This document shows, piece by piece, positions 1 to 7,907 of a stretch of 41,814 nt of DNA. The DNA is from an uncultured Prevotellaceae bacterium. Its GTDB lineage: Bacteria > Bacteroidota > Bacteroidia > Bacteroidales > Bacteroidaceae. Below the pieces are notes generated by a model that did not search any database, had not been told where the DNA came from, and saw only the letters and a list, made by a program, of their open reading frames with translations. Position 1 is the stretch's first letter; the number at the start of each line of letters is the position of its first letter. Both the position numbers and the translations under genes were made by a program. The stretch lies in the NCBI GenBank assembly GCA_902776665.1, contig CACYQZ010000017.1, forward strand, positions 1-41,814, in the 5' to 3' direction.

Positions 1-80
<80 letters not shown>

Positions 81-362
81 AATAAAATAAATCTATCCCA
101 AAAAAAGGGAAAATAATCCGTCGCCAGAACGCTGCCGAATGTCATGATTAAAGGAATCTATATGACGGTTCGTATCATTCTACCACTCAAAGACCAATTT
201 CCAACATCAAAAAAACATCAAAAAAAAGCCTCGGCTTCCTGTACTACCTTCTGTCTCTATGTAAGTCTGTCAAAGAACTCTATTCTTTTCACTAAGCAAA
301 ATCCTCACGGAACACTATATATATTATATAAGGTGAAACGGAAAATTTCAGCGAAGCGGGTG
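81..362 (-). other. 16S rRNA operon leader region
   Basis: This stretch lies between the rrn promoter and the 16S 5' end and has no credible protein gene; the short open frame at 144-386 is a shadow. It would be transcribed leftward as the pre-rRNA leader. On the minus strand it carries GTTCTTTGAC at 269-278, which resembles the boxA antitermination element of ribosomal leaders. A small AAGCC-GA-GGCTT stem followed by a T run lies near 222-236; I do not consider it a functional terminator without more evidence. Confidence 0.7.
269..278 (-). promoter_or_regulatory. boxA-like antitermination element in rrn leader
   Basis: The minus strand reads GTTCTTTGAC, close to the boxA core (TGYTCTTTRA) that NusB/NusE bind in rRNA leaders. 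It lies about 190 bases upstream of the 16S 5' end, inside the leader downstream of the promoter. The assignment rests on motif similarity and position only. Confidence 0.45.
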
Positions 363-393
363 CAAAGGTACGACTATTTTCAATAACAACAAA
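363..393 (-). promoter_or_regulatory. rRNA operon promoter (Bacteroidetes type)
   Basis: On the minus strand TTTG (390-393) is followed by exactly 19 bases and TACCTTTG (363-370). This is a perfect match to the Bacteroidetes housekeeping promoter TTTG-N19-TAnnTTTG. It directs transcription leftward into the 16S leader and lies about 285 bases upstream of the mature 16S start. Confidence 0.85.
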
Positions 394-399
394 ATTTTT

Positions 400-425
400 T
401 CAAGAAAAAAAATGAGTTTTCTTGA
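400..425. terminator. possible AT-rich hairpin between metallophosphoesterase gene and rrn promoter
   Basis: TCAAGAAAA (400-408) pairs with TTTTCTTGA (417-425) around an 8-base loop. It has T-rich flanks on the plus strand. It lies between the end of the leftward gene at 486 and the rrn promoter, where a terminator would be useful, but the stem is AT-rich and weak. Confidence 0.3.
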
Positions 426-485
426 TTTTTTCTGATTTGTTTACAAAAATAAGATATTTCCGGTGATTTTTCTTCCGTTTTTTAT

Positions 486-1586
486 TCATTTGAGTGTCAA
501 AACGACATATTCGGACTGGGTTCCGATGCGGAATTTTCCACCCCAGATTCCGATGCCGCTTGAAATGTAAAAATGGGTGGAATCTAGTTGATAGCTGCCG
601 TAGGAACACTCGTAGATGGCCTTTGTAATCCACGAAATCGGCCAGACTTGACCGTAGTGGGTGTGACCGCTGAATTGGAAATCGACTCCGGCCTTCGCAC
701 TGCGGTCGAGGTGGTAGGGCTGATGGTCGAGAACAATCGTGTAGTTCGTTTTTTCGGGAGAAAAAGCCTTCATCAACTGGGCGACGCTTTTGCGGTGAGG
801 ATTTGTGCGGTCGTCGCGCCCAATGATGGTCAAATGCCCCAATTCGGGGAGATTCACGGCCTCGTCGCGCAACACCCGGATGCCTGCATCGCGGAAAAAC
901 TGCTGTGCCTTCGGTTCACCGCTGTAGTATTCGTGATTGCCCAAACAGGCATAGACGGGTGCCTGCAAACGGCGAAATTCCGCGGCAACATCCTCTTCCA
1001 AAAGTGGTCGGACGCTGATGTCGATGATGTCGCCGGCGATGAGCACGAGGTCGGGCTGTTCGGCATTTATGAAATCGACCCACCGCGCCATTTCGGTGCG
1101 CGGGTTGTGGTAGCCCAAGTGCAAATCGCTCATCATGACGAGCTTCAAGGGGCGCTCTACCCTCCCCTTCGTGTCGAGTTTGAGGCTCACGCGCGCCTTA
1201 TTATAATAATGTGTATTTCCATAGACGAAAATTCCGACCATCACCGCTAAAACGGTCAACGAACCTGCGACGCTGTTTTTGAGGAACGACGAAGGGACGA
1301 GGTGCAGCAACTGTCCGAGGTCGAGCACGAGGAAGAGCATCGTGAGGTATAGCAGGATGAAAAGCGAGGAATTTCCGACGTTGTACATCACTCGCGCCCA
1401 TGGGAGCGACACGCGATCGAGACCCAGCACGAAATTGAGGATGAACAGTGCAAAACAGGCCACCATCGCCACGATGACGAGCGTTCTCCACACGGTTGTC
1501 AGTGGAAGAATTCGCCAAACGTGCCAGCCGACATAAGTGCAGCCGAGGATTGGCAACAAGAAGAAAATTATAGCCCAGATTTTCAT
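486..1586 (-). CDS. membrane-anchored metallophosphoesterase (YkuE-like)
   Basis: A 366-residue protein. The N-terminal ~125 residues hold four hydrophobic membrane segments (roughly 4-24, 34-56, 72-92 and 105-123). They are followed by a calcineurin-type phosphoesterase domain with all metal-site motifs: SDLHLG (153-158), GDIID (185-189), GNHE (216-219) and GHTH (307-310). This layout matches the YkuE-like membrane phosphoesterase group, a di-metal hydrolase anchored at the membrane; some members act on lipid or nucleotide phosphoesters, but the substrate here is unknown. The ATG overlaps the stop of the upstream TIGR04076 gene by four bases (ATGA), implying translational coupling. It is the last gene of a three-gene leftward unit and points into the rrn promoter. 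Confidence 0.88.
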   Translation of the reverse strand: MKIWAIIFFLLPILGCTYVGWHVWRILPLTTVWRTLVIVAMVACFALFILNFVLGLDRVSLPWARVMYNVGNSSLFILLYLTMLFLVLDLGQLLHLVPSSFLKNSVAGSLTVLAVMVGIFVYGNTHYYNKARVSLKLDTKGRVERPLKLVMMSDLHLGYHNPRTEMARWVDFINAEQPDLVLIAGDIIDISVRPLLEEDVAAEFRRLQAPVYACLGNHEYYSGEPKAQQFFRDAGIRVLRDEAVNLPELGHLTIIGRDDRTNPHRKSVAQLMKAFSPEKTNYTIVLDHQPYHLDRSAKAGVDFQFSGHTHYGQVWPISWITKAIYECSYGSYQLDSTHFYISSGIGIWGGKFRIGTQSEYVVLTLK

Positions 1587-1888
1587 TTTTTCAACGCTTC
1601 AATCAAAAAACTGACGGGTCGGAAACCGTCGTTACAACTAATCATCGCCGACATCGGATTTTTCATCCAACCATCGTAAAAATTGCCTTCGCCACGCGCC
1701 AACGACTCGACAAATGGACGCACGGAATCCCATGCCGAAGGACAAAATCCGTCGGGACGCTGGCCATCGACGGAAACCCAACTTTGACCGATGTTGATGT
1801 CGCAGGCGTGCTCAATCGGATTTTCGTATTGCGCCATCAAATCGTCGTAAATCGTTTGGCGAAGGGCGGTGATTTTGACTTGATTCAT
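1583..1888 (-). CDS. TIGR04076 family protein
   Basis: A 101-residue soluble protein. The central portion, with the DGFCPSAWDSVRPFVESL stretch (residues 46-63) and a C-terminal segment with a DGFRPVSF core, resembles the short TIGR04076 family. That family has a conserved Cys-Pro-x-Ala-Trp motif and no established function. No signal peptide or membrane segment is visible. It lies 12 bases after the cyclophilin gene and overlaps the metallophosphoesterase start by four bases, so it is probably co-transcribed with both. The family call is from motif memory and is moderately secure. Confidence 0.7.
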   Translation of the reverse strand: MNQVKITALRQTIYDDLMAQYENPIEHACDINIGQSWVSVDGQRPDGFCPSAWDSVRPFVESLARGEGNFYDGWMKNPMSAMISCNDGFRPVSFLIEALKK

Positions 1889-1900
1889 GCTCTTACGAGG

Positions 1901-2596
1901 TTATTTCACGATGGTGGCACGAATGATTTTCACATCGTCGATGGGTCGGTTGTAGTCGTCGGTGCGAACATAGTCGATTTTCTGCGCAACATCGAGCCCC
2001 TCAACCACCTCGCCAAAGACTGTGTATTGCCCGTCGAGCCACGGCGTTCCGCCGATTTTACGGTAGTAGTCGCGGATTTCGTCGGTGAGTTTCACGGTGC
2101 CATTGGTGGCTTTGTCGATGCGCTCCTGATAGCGGTCGAGCGCCATGTCGCTAAAAGTTTTTCCGACGACAATATAGAACTGCGCCGACGACGAAGCCCG
2201 CTCGGGATTGACGCTGTCGCCCTCGCGAGCAGCCGCCAATGCGCCGCGCTTGTGGAAATATTTCGGAAAGACAAATTCGGCGGGAATCGTGTAGTCGGGC
2301 GAATAGTTGCCGACCGACCTGCCCGGCTCTGCGTGGCGCGAGGTGGAATCGCCCGTCTGAATCATGAAATCGCCGATGACGCGATGCCACAGATTACCGT
2401 CGTAATAGCCTTCGGCGACGAGTTTGAGGAAATTGTCGCGATGGAGCGGCGTTTCATTGTAAAGTTCGAGTCGGATGTTGCCCATCGTGGTTTCGAGGAG
2501 CACTTCGCGGCGCGTGTCGGTGTCTTGTGCCGAAACATGGCCGATGGCCGACAAAAACAGCAGCGTCAGAATTGTCAATTTCTTCATTTTTTTCAT
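1901..2596 (-). CDS. secreted peptidyl-prolyl cis-trans isomerase, cyclophilin type
   Basis: A 231-residue protein beginning with a signal peptide (MKKMKKLTILTLLFLSAIGHVSA, cleavage near residue 23). The cyclophilin domain follows: TTMGNIRLELYNETPLHRDN, then FHRVIGDFMIQTGD in the variant form LWHRVIGDFMIQTGD, then SSSAQFYIV and QYTVFGEVVEGLDV. The Arg and Phe of the HRVI-FMIQ segment and the Gln of AQFYIV correspond to active-site positions. It should catalyse proline isomerisation during folding in the periplasm. It is first in the leftward unit with the TIGR04076 and metallophosphoesterase genes. A start three codons later (2587) is also possible. Confidence 0.92.
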   Translation of the reverse strand: MKKMKKLTILTLLFLSAIGHVSAQDTDTRREVLLETTMGNIRLELYNETPLHRDNFLKLVAEGYYDGNLWHRVIGDFMIQTGDSTSRHAEPGRSVGNYSPDYTIPAEFVFPKYFHKRGALAAAREGDSVNPERASSSAQFYIVVGKTFSDMALDRYQERIDKATNGTVKLTDEIRDYYRKIGGTPWLDGQYTVFGEVVEGLDVAQKIDYVRTDDYNRPIDDVKIIRATIVK

Positions 2597-2616
2597 TTTT
2601 AATTGGTTTTCAGTCG

Positions 2617-2624
2617 CAAAATTA
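2617..2624 (-). promoter_or_regulatory. -7 box upstream of the cyclophilin gene
   Basis: The minus strand reads TAATTTTG, matching the Bacteroidetes -7 element TAnnTTTG, about 20 bases upstream of the cyclophilin ATG. No TTTG is visible at the usual 19-base spacing, so the match is half of a promoter. Confidence 0.5.
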
Positions 2625-2666
2625 TAAAAAAATGAGGAAAAAATGTCGTTTTTATTATTTTTTTCG

Positions 2667-2674
2667 TATCTTTG
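2667..2674 (+). promoter_or_regulatory. -7 box upstream of DUF4492-cydAB
   Basis: TATCTTTG matches the Bacteroidetes -7 consensus TAnnTTTG and lies 44 bases upstream of the DUF4492 start. A good -33 TTTG is not seen at 19 bases. It faces away from the cyclophilin promoter, so the region is a divergent promoter pair. Confidence 0.55.
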
Positions 2675-2718
2675 TGGCTGATTAAGTTATTTTTCAACGT
2701 TCATCAAACTATCAAACT

Positions 2719-2940
2719 ATGCGAAAAAACGGCTTTTGGTATCGGGTTTTCGACCTGTATTACGACGGATTCCGCAATATGACGCTCGGCAAAACGCTGT
2801 GGGCGATTATCCTGATTAAACTTTTCATTATGTTCGCGATTTTAAAGGTGTTTTTCTTCCCGAATTTCCTGAAAACCCACGCGGAAAAGGGCGGAGAGGC
2901 CGAATTCGTGTCGAAGGAACTCATTGAACGGGGGAATTGA
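2719..2940 (+). CDS. DUF4492 family small membrane protein
   Basis: A 73-residue protein with an N-terminal FWYRVFDLYYDGFRNMTLGK stretch, one hydrophobic helix (about residues 26-46) and a charged C-terminus. This is the DUF4492 pattern. DUF4492 genes are repeatedly found next to cydAB in Bacteroidetes and Campylobacterota, so a role in assembly or function of the bd oxidase is likely but unproven. The gene is 64 bases upstream of cydA on the same strand and probably co-transcribed. Confidence 0.85.
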   Translation: MRKNGFWYRVFDLYYDGFRNMTLGKTLWAIILIKLFIMFAILKVFFFPNFLKTHAEKGGEAEFVSKELIERGN

Positions 2941-3004
2941 CAATGAACAATTGATAAATAACAATTAACAATAAAAACGATTATCTATCAAAATTATTAA
3001 CATT

Positions 3005-4564
3005 ATGCACAATTTGTTTTTAGACATTTCGACAGGTACCATCGACTGGGCACGCGCTCAGTTTGCTCTGACAGCCATCTATCACTGGCTGTTCGTACCG
3101 CTGACATTGGGTCTGGCCGTCGTCATGGGCATCATGGAGACGCGCTACTATCGCACGCAGGATCCTTTCTGGAAGGATGCCGCGAAATTCTGGCAGAAAC
3201 TCTTCGGAATCAACTTCGCGATGGGCGTTGCCACAGGTATTATCCTCGAATTTGAGTTCGGCACGAACTGGTCGAACTACTCGTGGTTCGTGGGCGACAT
3301 TTTCGGTGCTCCGCTCGCCGTTGAAGGCATCATCGCCTTCTTTATGGAATCGACGTTTGTCGCCGTGATGTTCTTCGGTTGGAACAAGGTTTCAAAGGGA
3401 TTCCACTTGGCTTCGACGTGGCTCACGGGCCTCGGCGCAACGATTTCGGCTTGGTGGATTCTTGTGGCGAACGCTTGGATGCAGGCGCCCGTCGGCTGCG
3501 AATTCAATCCCGACACGATGCGCAACGAAATGGTTTCGTTCTTCGAGGTAGCGCTGTCGCCCTTCGCCGTCGGCAAATTCTGCCACACGGTGACATCGGC
3601 ATGGATTATCGGCGGTGTCTTTACAGTGGCTGTGAGTGCGTGGTATATGCTGAAGAATCGCGAGAAGCGACTCGCTTTTGAAAGCATGAAAGTCGGTGCT
3701 GCCGTCGGTCTGATTGCCTCGCTGTTGGCCGCTTTCACGGGTCATATTTCGGGTGAACAGGTCGCCAAGTCGCAACCGATGAAGTTGGCGGCGATGGAAG
3801 CCCTCTACAATGGTGGAACCGACCAAAGTCTGACGGCTGTGGCGTGGGTCAATCCGTTCCAGCAGCCCGATTATCAGAACGAACAAGAGCCGTCGCTGCG
3901 CATTGCGATGCCCTACGCCCTCTCGCTGATGGCGACACGCGACATTCACGGCTATGTGCCCGGCGTGAACGACCTGCTGAAAGGCTACACCACGCCCGAC
4001 GGCAAGGTGGAACCCTCGATTGAGGAGAAAATCGAGTGCGGAAAGAAGGCGATTGCCGCACTTTCGACCTATCGCACAGCCAAGAAAAACGGAACAACCG
4101 ACGAGGCTGCGCTGGCGACGCTCAAGGAAAATATGAAGTATTTCGGCTACGGCTACATCAAGTCGCCCGACCAAGTTGTACCGTTCATCCCCATCTGTTT
4201 CTGGTCGTTCCGCGTGATGGTCGGAATGGGAATCGTGTTTATCGCGTTCTTCGCCTTGATTCTGTTCCTGATGTATCGGAAGAAAGACCTCACGCGCTAC
4301 AAATGGCTGCTGACGACCGCCATCGTGCTTGTTCCGCTGGCCTACATCGCGTCTGAGAGTGGTTGGCTCGTGGCAGAATTTGGCCGTCAGCCGTGGACGA
4401 TTCAGGATATGCTGCCCACGTGGGCTGCCGTTTCCGATGTCAGCGCTGGGTCTGTTGCACTCACATTCTTCGTATTCCTCGCCCTGTTCACGACTATGCT
4501 TGCCGTGGAAATCAACATTCTGCTGAAGCAAATCAAGAAAGGGCCGGAGAACTCTGATAAATGA
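3005..4564 (+). CDS. cydA: cytochrome bd quinol oxidase subunit I
   Basis: A 519-residue multi-span membrane protein. Visible family marks: the N-terminal helix with the heme-ligand histidine in TAIYHWLFVPLTLG (residues 22-35), the GIILEFEFGTNW and VEGIIAFFMESTF segments carrying conserved acidic residues, GHISGEQVAKSQPMKLAAME (the quinol-binding Q-loop start with conserved Lys and Glu), FWSFRVMVGMG (Met heme ligand) and GRQPWT near the C-terminus. It oxidises (mena)quinol and reduces oxygen to water at the cytoplasmic membrane, giving high-affinity respiration and oxygen scavenging. It is followed by cydB and preceded by DUF4492; menA in the same window supplies the menaquinone pathway. Confidence 0.97.
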   Translation: MHNLFLDISTGTIDWARAQFALTAIYHWLFVPLTLGLAVVMGIMETRYYRTQDPFWKDAAKFWQKLFGINFAMGVATGIILEFEFGTNWSNYSWFVGDIFGAPLAVEGIIAFFMESTFVAVMFFGWNKVSKGFHLASTWLTGLGATISAWWILVANAWMQAPVGCEFNPDTMRNEMVSFFEVALSPFAVGKFCHTVTSAWIIGGVFTVAVSAWYMLKNREKRLAFESMKVGAAVGLIASLLAAFTGHISGEQVAKSQPMKLAAMEALYNGGTDQSLTAVAWVNPFQQPDYQNEQEPSLRIAMPYALSLMATRDIHGYVPGVNDLLKGYTTPDGKVEPSIEEKIECGKKAIAALSTYRTAKKNGTTDEAALATLKENMKYFGYGYIKSPDQVVPFIPICFWSFRVMVGMGIVFIAFFALILFLMYRKKDLTRYKWLLTTAIVLVPLAYIASESGWLVAEFGRQPWTIQDMLPTWAAVSDVSAGSVALTFFVFLALFTTMLAVEINILLKQIKKGPENSDK

Positions 4565-4592
4565 CAAATGATAAATGATAAATGATAAATGA
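4558..4592 (+). repeat. 7-base tandem repeat between cydA and cydB
   Basis: The cydA stop is embedded in a degenerate tandem array of the 7-base unit AATGATA (about five copies). It produces several out-of-frame ATGs and in-frame stops just upstream of cydB. The repeat makes the annotated start of cydB ambiguous. Confidence 0.8.
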
Positions 4593-4605
4593 TAATTTTA
4601 AGATT

Positions 4606-5754
4606 ATGACATACGAATTTTTGCAACAATATTGGTGGTTCCTCGTTTCGCTGTTGGGAGCCCTGTTGGTGTTTCTGATGTTCGTTCAGGGAGCCAATTC
4701 GATGATTTTCAGCCTCGGTCGCACGGAGGATGAGCGCAGAATGCTCGTCAATTCGACGGGTCGGAAGTGGGAATTCACGTTCACCACGCTCGTCACCTTT
4801 GGCGGTGCGTTTTTCGCCTCGTTTCCGCTATTCTACTCGACGAGTTTCGGCGGTGCCTACTGGCTGTGGATGGTGATTCTGCTGTCGTTTGTGCTGCAAG
4901 CCGTCAGCTACGAATTCCAGAACAAACTCGGCAATCTGCTCGGCACCAAGACGTTCCAGTGGTTCCTCGTGTTCAACGGCATTTTCGGTCCGTTGTTGCT
5001 CGGTGGAGCCGTCGCCACGTTCTTCGAAGGCTCGAATTTCTTCGTCGAGAAGAACAACCTCATCGACGCAGGCGCGATGACGCCGATTATCAGCCGTTGG
5101 GCCAATGCCTCGCACGGTCTCGATGCGCTGCTCAACCCGTGGATTCTCGTTTTCGGCCTTGCCGTCGTGTTCTTGGCGCGGATTTTGGGCGTGCTCTATA
5201 TTATGAATAATGTGTCCGACGAAAACATCCGCTCGCGTGGCAGCGTGCGCCTGATTGGTGTGACGGTGCCGTTCCTGCTGCTGTTTGTGACCTATCTCGT
5301 GCATCTGCTGTTGAAAGATGGCTTCGCCTACGGTGCCGACGGCCAAATTTTTATGGAGCCGTACAAATATTTCAATAATTTCGTCACGATGTGGCCGCTG
5401 CTGATTCTTCTGCTCGTCGGAGTGGTGCTCGTGCTATTCGGCATCATCAAAACCGTCGTTTCCAAGACCTACATTCGCGGCATCTGGCCCGTTGGAATTG
5501 GCGTGGTGCTCGTGGTTTTGAGCCTTTTGCTCTGCGCCGGATGGAATGGCACGGCCTACTATCCATCGACCGCCGATTTGCAGTCGTCGCTGACGATTGA
5601 GAACTCTTGTTCGAGCGAATTCACGCTGCGCACGATGGCTTGGGTGAGCCTGTTCATTCCGTTCGTGCTGGCATACATCATCTATGCTTGGCGCGCACTC
5701 GACAAGAAGGAAATCACAGCGGAAGAAATCAAGGGTGACAGCGAAGCATATTGA
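4606..5754 (+). CDS. cydB: cytochrome bd quinol oxidase subunit II
   Basis: A 382-residue multi-span membrane protein from the ATG at 4606. An in-frame ATG exists at 4582, but it lies inside the AATGATA repeat and would add eight residues of non-family sequence; family members begin MTYEFLQQYWW or similar. Conserved CydB features include FVQGANSM near residue 28, the ERRMLVNSTGRKWEFTFTTL segment and the following aromatic-rich helices. CydB pairs with CydA and stabilises the heme pair. A strong hairpin terminator follows 35 bases after the stop. Confidence 0.95.
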   Translation: MTYEFLQQYWWFLVSLLGALLVFLMFVQGANSMIFSLGRTEDERRMLVNSTGRKWEFTFTTLVTFGGAFFASFPLFYSTSFGGAYWLWMVILLSFVLQAVSYEFQNKLGNLLGTKTFQWFLVFNGIFGPLLLGGAVATFFEGSNFFVEKNNLIDAGAMTPIISRWANASHGLDALLNPWILVFGLAVVFLARILGVLYIMNNVSDENIRSRGSVRLIGVTVPFLLLFVTYLVHLLLKDGFAYGADGQIFMEPYKYFNNFVTMWPLLILLLVGVVLVLFGIIKTVVSKTYIRGIWPVGIGVVLVVLSLLLCAGWNGTAYYPSTADLQSSLTIENSCSSEFTLRTMAWVSLFIPFVLAYIIYAWRALDKKEITAEEIKGDSEAY

Positions 5755-5788
5755 CAATTAACAATTGACAATTAACAATAGATAATTG
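5752..5788 (+). repeat. 14-base tandem repeat after cydB
   Basis: About 2.5 copies of a GACAATTAACAATT-like unit lie between the cydB stop and the terminator. A related array (ACAATT/AACAAT motifs, about 2938-2976) lies between DUF4492 and cydA. These are low-complexity junction repeats, each gap with its own unit. Confidence 0.75.
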
Positions 5789-5830
5789 AACTGGCGTGAG
5801 TTTTCGGGACTCACGCCAGTTTTTTTATTT
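5789..5830 (+). terminator. strong rho-independent terminator after cydAB
   Basis: AACTGGCGTGAGT (5789-5801) pairs perfectly with ACTCACGCCAGTT (5809-5821) around a 7-base loop, giving a 13-bp stem. It is followed by TTTTTTATTT on the plus strand. It ends the DUF4492-cydAB unit and abuts the convergent trmB gene, whose stop lies in the T-run. Confidence 0.93.
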
Positions 5831-6628
5831 GGCTCGTTCTTTGCTGCTTCGCTTGTCGCGGTGGTAGCTGCGATAGTCGTCGAGCTCGATTTCAATGTCG
5901 GGCTCGACGAGTTTTCCCTCGCATGGCAGACGGAATTGCAGATACTTAATCGGCAGACCGCGCGAGAGCCACATTTGTTCGTAATAGGTCTGGATGTTAG
6001 GTGTCTGCAGGTCACCATTTTCCATCGTGAACGTTTTTCCGTCTTCTGAGGGATGCAAACGCTCGTCGTGGTAGAGGTCGGTGGTGGCGAAAGCGACGGG
6101 CAAACGGTTTTCCTTGACCAAGAAATCGGTGTAGGTGAAAAGGAAATTCGAGTCGGTTTTCAGGTGGATGATGCCCTCGTCAACTAGAAAACGGCGGTAA
6201 CGCTCGAGGAAAAAGGTCGAAGTCAGTCGTTTTCGCGGATTTTTCATCTGTGGGTCGCTGAAAGTCAGCCAGATTTCCTGCACCTCGTCTTGAGTGAAGA
6301 AATGGTCGATGAATTCGATGTTCGTGCGCAGGAATGCGACGTTTTTCAGCCCTTCCTCAATCGCCATTTTCGCACCCGTCCACAGGCGTGCGCCTTTGAT
6401 ATCGACGCCGATGAAGTTTTTCTCGGGACACAGTCGCGCCAGTTCAACGGCATATTCGCCCTTTCCGCAACCGAGTTCGAGCACAATGGGATGGTCGTTC
6501 TTGAAAAAATCGTCGCGCCAGCGGCCTTTCATTTCGAAAGACCGCTGCGCAATGACACTATACGGATACTGAAATACGTTTCCGAAAGTCTCGAGTTCGG
6601 CAAATTTCTCAAGTTTTCCTTTGCCCAT
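5825..6628 (-). CDS. trmB: tRNA (guanine-N7-)-methyltransferase
   Basis: A 267-residue Rossmann-fold methyltransferase. The SAM-binding motif is [11 protein letters not shown] (49-59). [13 protein letters not shown] (71-83) and the TrmB signature [15 protein letters not shown] (121-135) follow, the latter with the Asp-Pro and basic residues that recognise tRNA. It makes m7G46 in the tRNA variable loop. Its ATG overlaps the ilvE stop by one base (TAATG), so it is translationally coupled to ilvE. The 3' end butts against the cydAB terminator. Confidence 0.95.
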   Translation of the reverse strand: MGKGKLEKFAELETFGNVFQYPYSVIAQRSFEMKGRWRDDFFKNDHPIVLELGCGKGEYAVELARLCPEKNFIGVDIKGARLWTGAKMAIEEGLKNVAFLRTNIEFIDHFFTQDEVQEIWLTFSDPQMKNPRKRLTSTFFLERYRRFLVDEGIIHLKTDSNFLFTYTDFLVKENRLPVAFATTDLYHDERLHPSEDGKTFTMENGDLQTPNIQTYYEQMWLSRGLPIKYLQFRLPCEGKLVEPDIEIELDDYRSYHRDKRSSKERAK

Positions 6629-7644
6629 TATTCAATCACCATCGTCCAACCATAACGGTCTTCAATCGTACCCAACTGGATGCCGCGAAGCGTGTCGTAG
6701 AGTTTCTTCGACCACGGGCCGGGCTCGTCACCAAATTCGTAGCTCTTGCCCATTTCGGGGTCGTCGATGCGTGAAATCGGCGAAATCACAGCCGCCGTGC
6801 CGCAAGCACCGGCCTCGTCGAACTCGGCAAGTTCGTCGATGGCAATCGGGCGACGCTCCACCTTCATACCGATGTCCTCGGCAATCTGCATCAGGCTCTT
6901 GTTCGTAATCGAAGGCAGAATCGACGAACTCTGCGGCGTGATGTACGTGTCGTTCTTGACACCGAAGAAATTGGCGGCGCCGGCCTCGTCGATGTACTTC
7001 TTCTCTTTCGCGTCGAGGTAGAACTCGCAGGCGTACTGACCGCCGTGGCATGCCTCGACGTGCGGACGAAGCGATGCAGCATAGTTGCCGCCGACCTTGT
7101 AGATACCCGTTCCGTGCGGTGCAGCGCGGTCGTATTGGCGCGTCACAACGTAGGGATTGCCCTGGAATCCGCCCTTGAAATAAGGACCGACGGGGCTGAC
7201 GAAGATGACAAACAGATATTCCGTTGCCGGCTTCACACCGACCTGCGGACCGCTTCCGATGAGTAGCGGACGCAAATAGAGCGACGCACCGCTTTCGTAC
7301 GGCGGAATGAATTCCTTGTTGAGCATCACGACCTTTTTCGCCATTTCCATGAACAGTTCGGTCGGCACCTCGGCCATCATCACGCCACGCGCCGACGATT
7401 GCAGACGCTTGGCATTTTCGTCGGGACGGAACATTCGCACCTTCCCGTCGGGACAGCGGAACGCCTTCAAACCCTCGAACGCCTCCTGACCGTAGTGCAG
7501 GCAGGTGGCAGCTATGTGAATACTCAGAAATTCGCTGGAACTGGTTTCAATTTCACCCCATTTCCCGTCGCGGTAGTAGCAACGCACATTGTAGTTCGTC
7601 GGCACGTAGCCAAAGGGCAATTTGCCCCATTCTAAATCTTTCAT
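6628..7644 (-). CDS. ilvE: branched-chain amino acid aminotransferase
   Basis: A 338-residue PLP enzyme of fold type IV, group II (eukaryote-like) BCATs. It contains [14 protein letters not shown] (57-70 region), the substrate-loop Arg, [15 protein letters not shown] with the Lys-less stretch preceding it, [10 protein letters not shown], and the GTAAVISPI phosphate-cup motif. It converts branched-chain keto acids to Val, Leu and Ile with glutamate. The ATG at 7644 ([13 protein letters not shown]) is the family start; a longer frame back to a TTG at 7710 would begin inside the promoter. It is first in the ilvE-trmB unit and has its own consensus promoter. Confidence 0.95.
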   Translation of the reverse strand: MKDLEWGKLPFGYVPTNYNVRCYYRDGKWGEIETSSSEFLSIHIAATCLHYGQEAFEGLKAFRCPDGKVRMFRPDENAKRLQSSARGVMMAEVPTELFMEMAKKVVMLNKEFIPPYESGASLYLRPLLIGSGPQVGVKPATEYLFVIFVSPVGPYFKGGFQGNPYVVTRQYDRAAPHGTGIYKVGGNYAASLRPHVEACHGGQYACEFYLDAKEKKYIDEAGAANFFGVKNDTYITPQSSSILPSITNKSLMQIAEDIGMKVERRPIAIDELAEFDEAGACGTAAVISPISRIDDPEMGKSYEFGDEPGPWSKKLYDTLRGIQLGTIEDRYGWTMVIE

Positions 7645-7680
7645 TGATGTGTTTTTTAGGTTTTTTAGTTGATTGTGGTG

Positions 7681-7711
7681 CAAAGTTACGCATTTTCTTT
7701 GGAAAGGCAAA
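7681..7711 (-). promoter_or_regulatory. ilvE-trmB promoter
   Basis: On the minus strand TTTG (7708-7711), 19 bases, then TAACTTTG (7681-7688): a perfect Bacteroidetes promoter. Transcription should start near 7674, giving a leader of about 30 bases before the ilvE ATG at 7644. This rules out the longer ilvE frame. It lies in the gap after xseB. Confidence 0.87.
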
Positions 7712-7727
7712 AAAAATGGAAATATTT

Positions 7728-7901
7728 TTACGATAAGATTTTTTTCACATCTTCATCGACTTTCGTGAGCCGTTCCTGGCACATTTTGACGAGTTTTTGG
7801 GCTTCTTTGAGTTGTTCGGCCATCTGGTCGATGTCGAGTTCGCCCTTTTCCATCTTTTCGACGATTTCCTCTAATTTTTTGATTGCTTCTTCGTATTTCA
7901 T
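7728..7901 (-). CDS. xseB: exodeoxyribonuclease VII small subunit
   Basis: A 57-residue protein, MKYEEAIKKLEEIVEKMEKG at its start, continuing ELDIDQMAEQLKEAQKLV and ending KKILS. This is the standard XseB pattern: a short helical hairpin with the conserved LEEIVEKMEKGEL-type motif. Several copies bind one XseA to form exonuclease VII. It starts six bases after the xseA stop, so the pair is one transcript. It is easy to miss because of its length, but the fit to family and context is very good. Confidence 0.93.
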   Translation of the reverse strand: MKYEEAIKKLEEIVEKMEKGELDIDQMAEQLKEAQKLVKMCQERLTKVDEDVKKILS

Positions 7902-7907
7902 TGCTTT

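Noticed and set aside
222-236. Terminator or attenuator in the rrn leader (AAGCC-GA-GGCTT then T run on the minus strand)
   Set aside because: The stem is 5 bp with a 2-base loop, too weak to call; it would also cut off rRNA synthesis.
144-386. An 80-codon plus frame in the rrn leader
   Set aside because: It lies opposite the rRNA promoter and leader, has low-complexity Lys/Ser text, no promoter and no family resemblance.
4558-4600. Possible CRISPR-like or riboswitch structure in the AATGATA repeats
   Set aside because: The period is 7 bases with no spacers; it is a simple tandem repeat, and no cas genes are present in the window.
7644-7710. Longer N-terminus of IlvE from a TTG at 7710
   Set aside because: It would start within the -33 box of the ilvE promoter, so it cannot be on that transcript.
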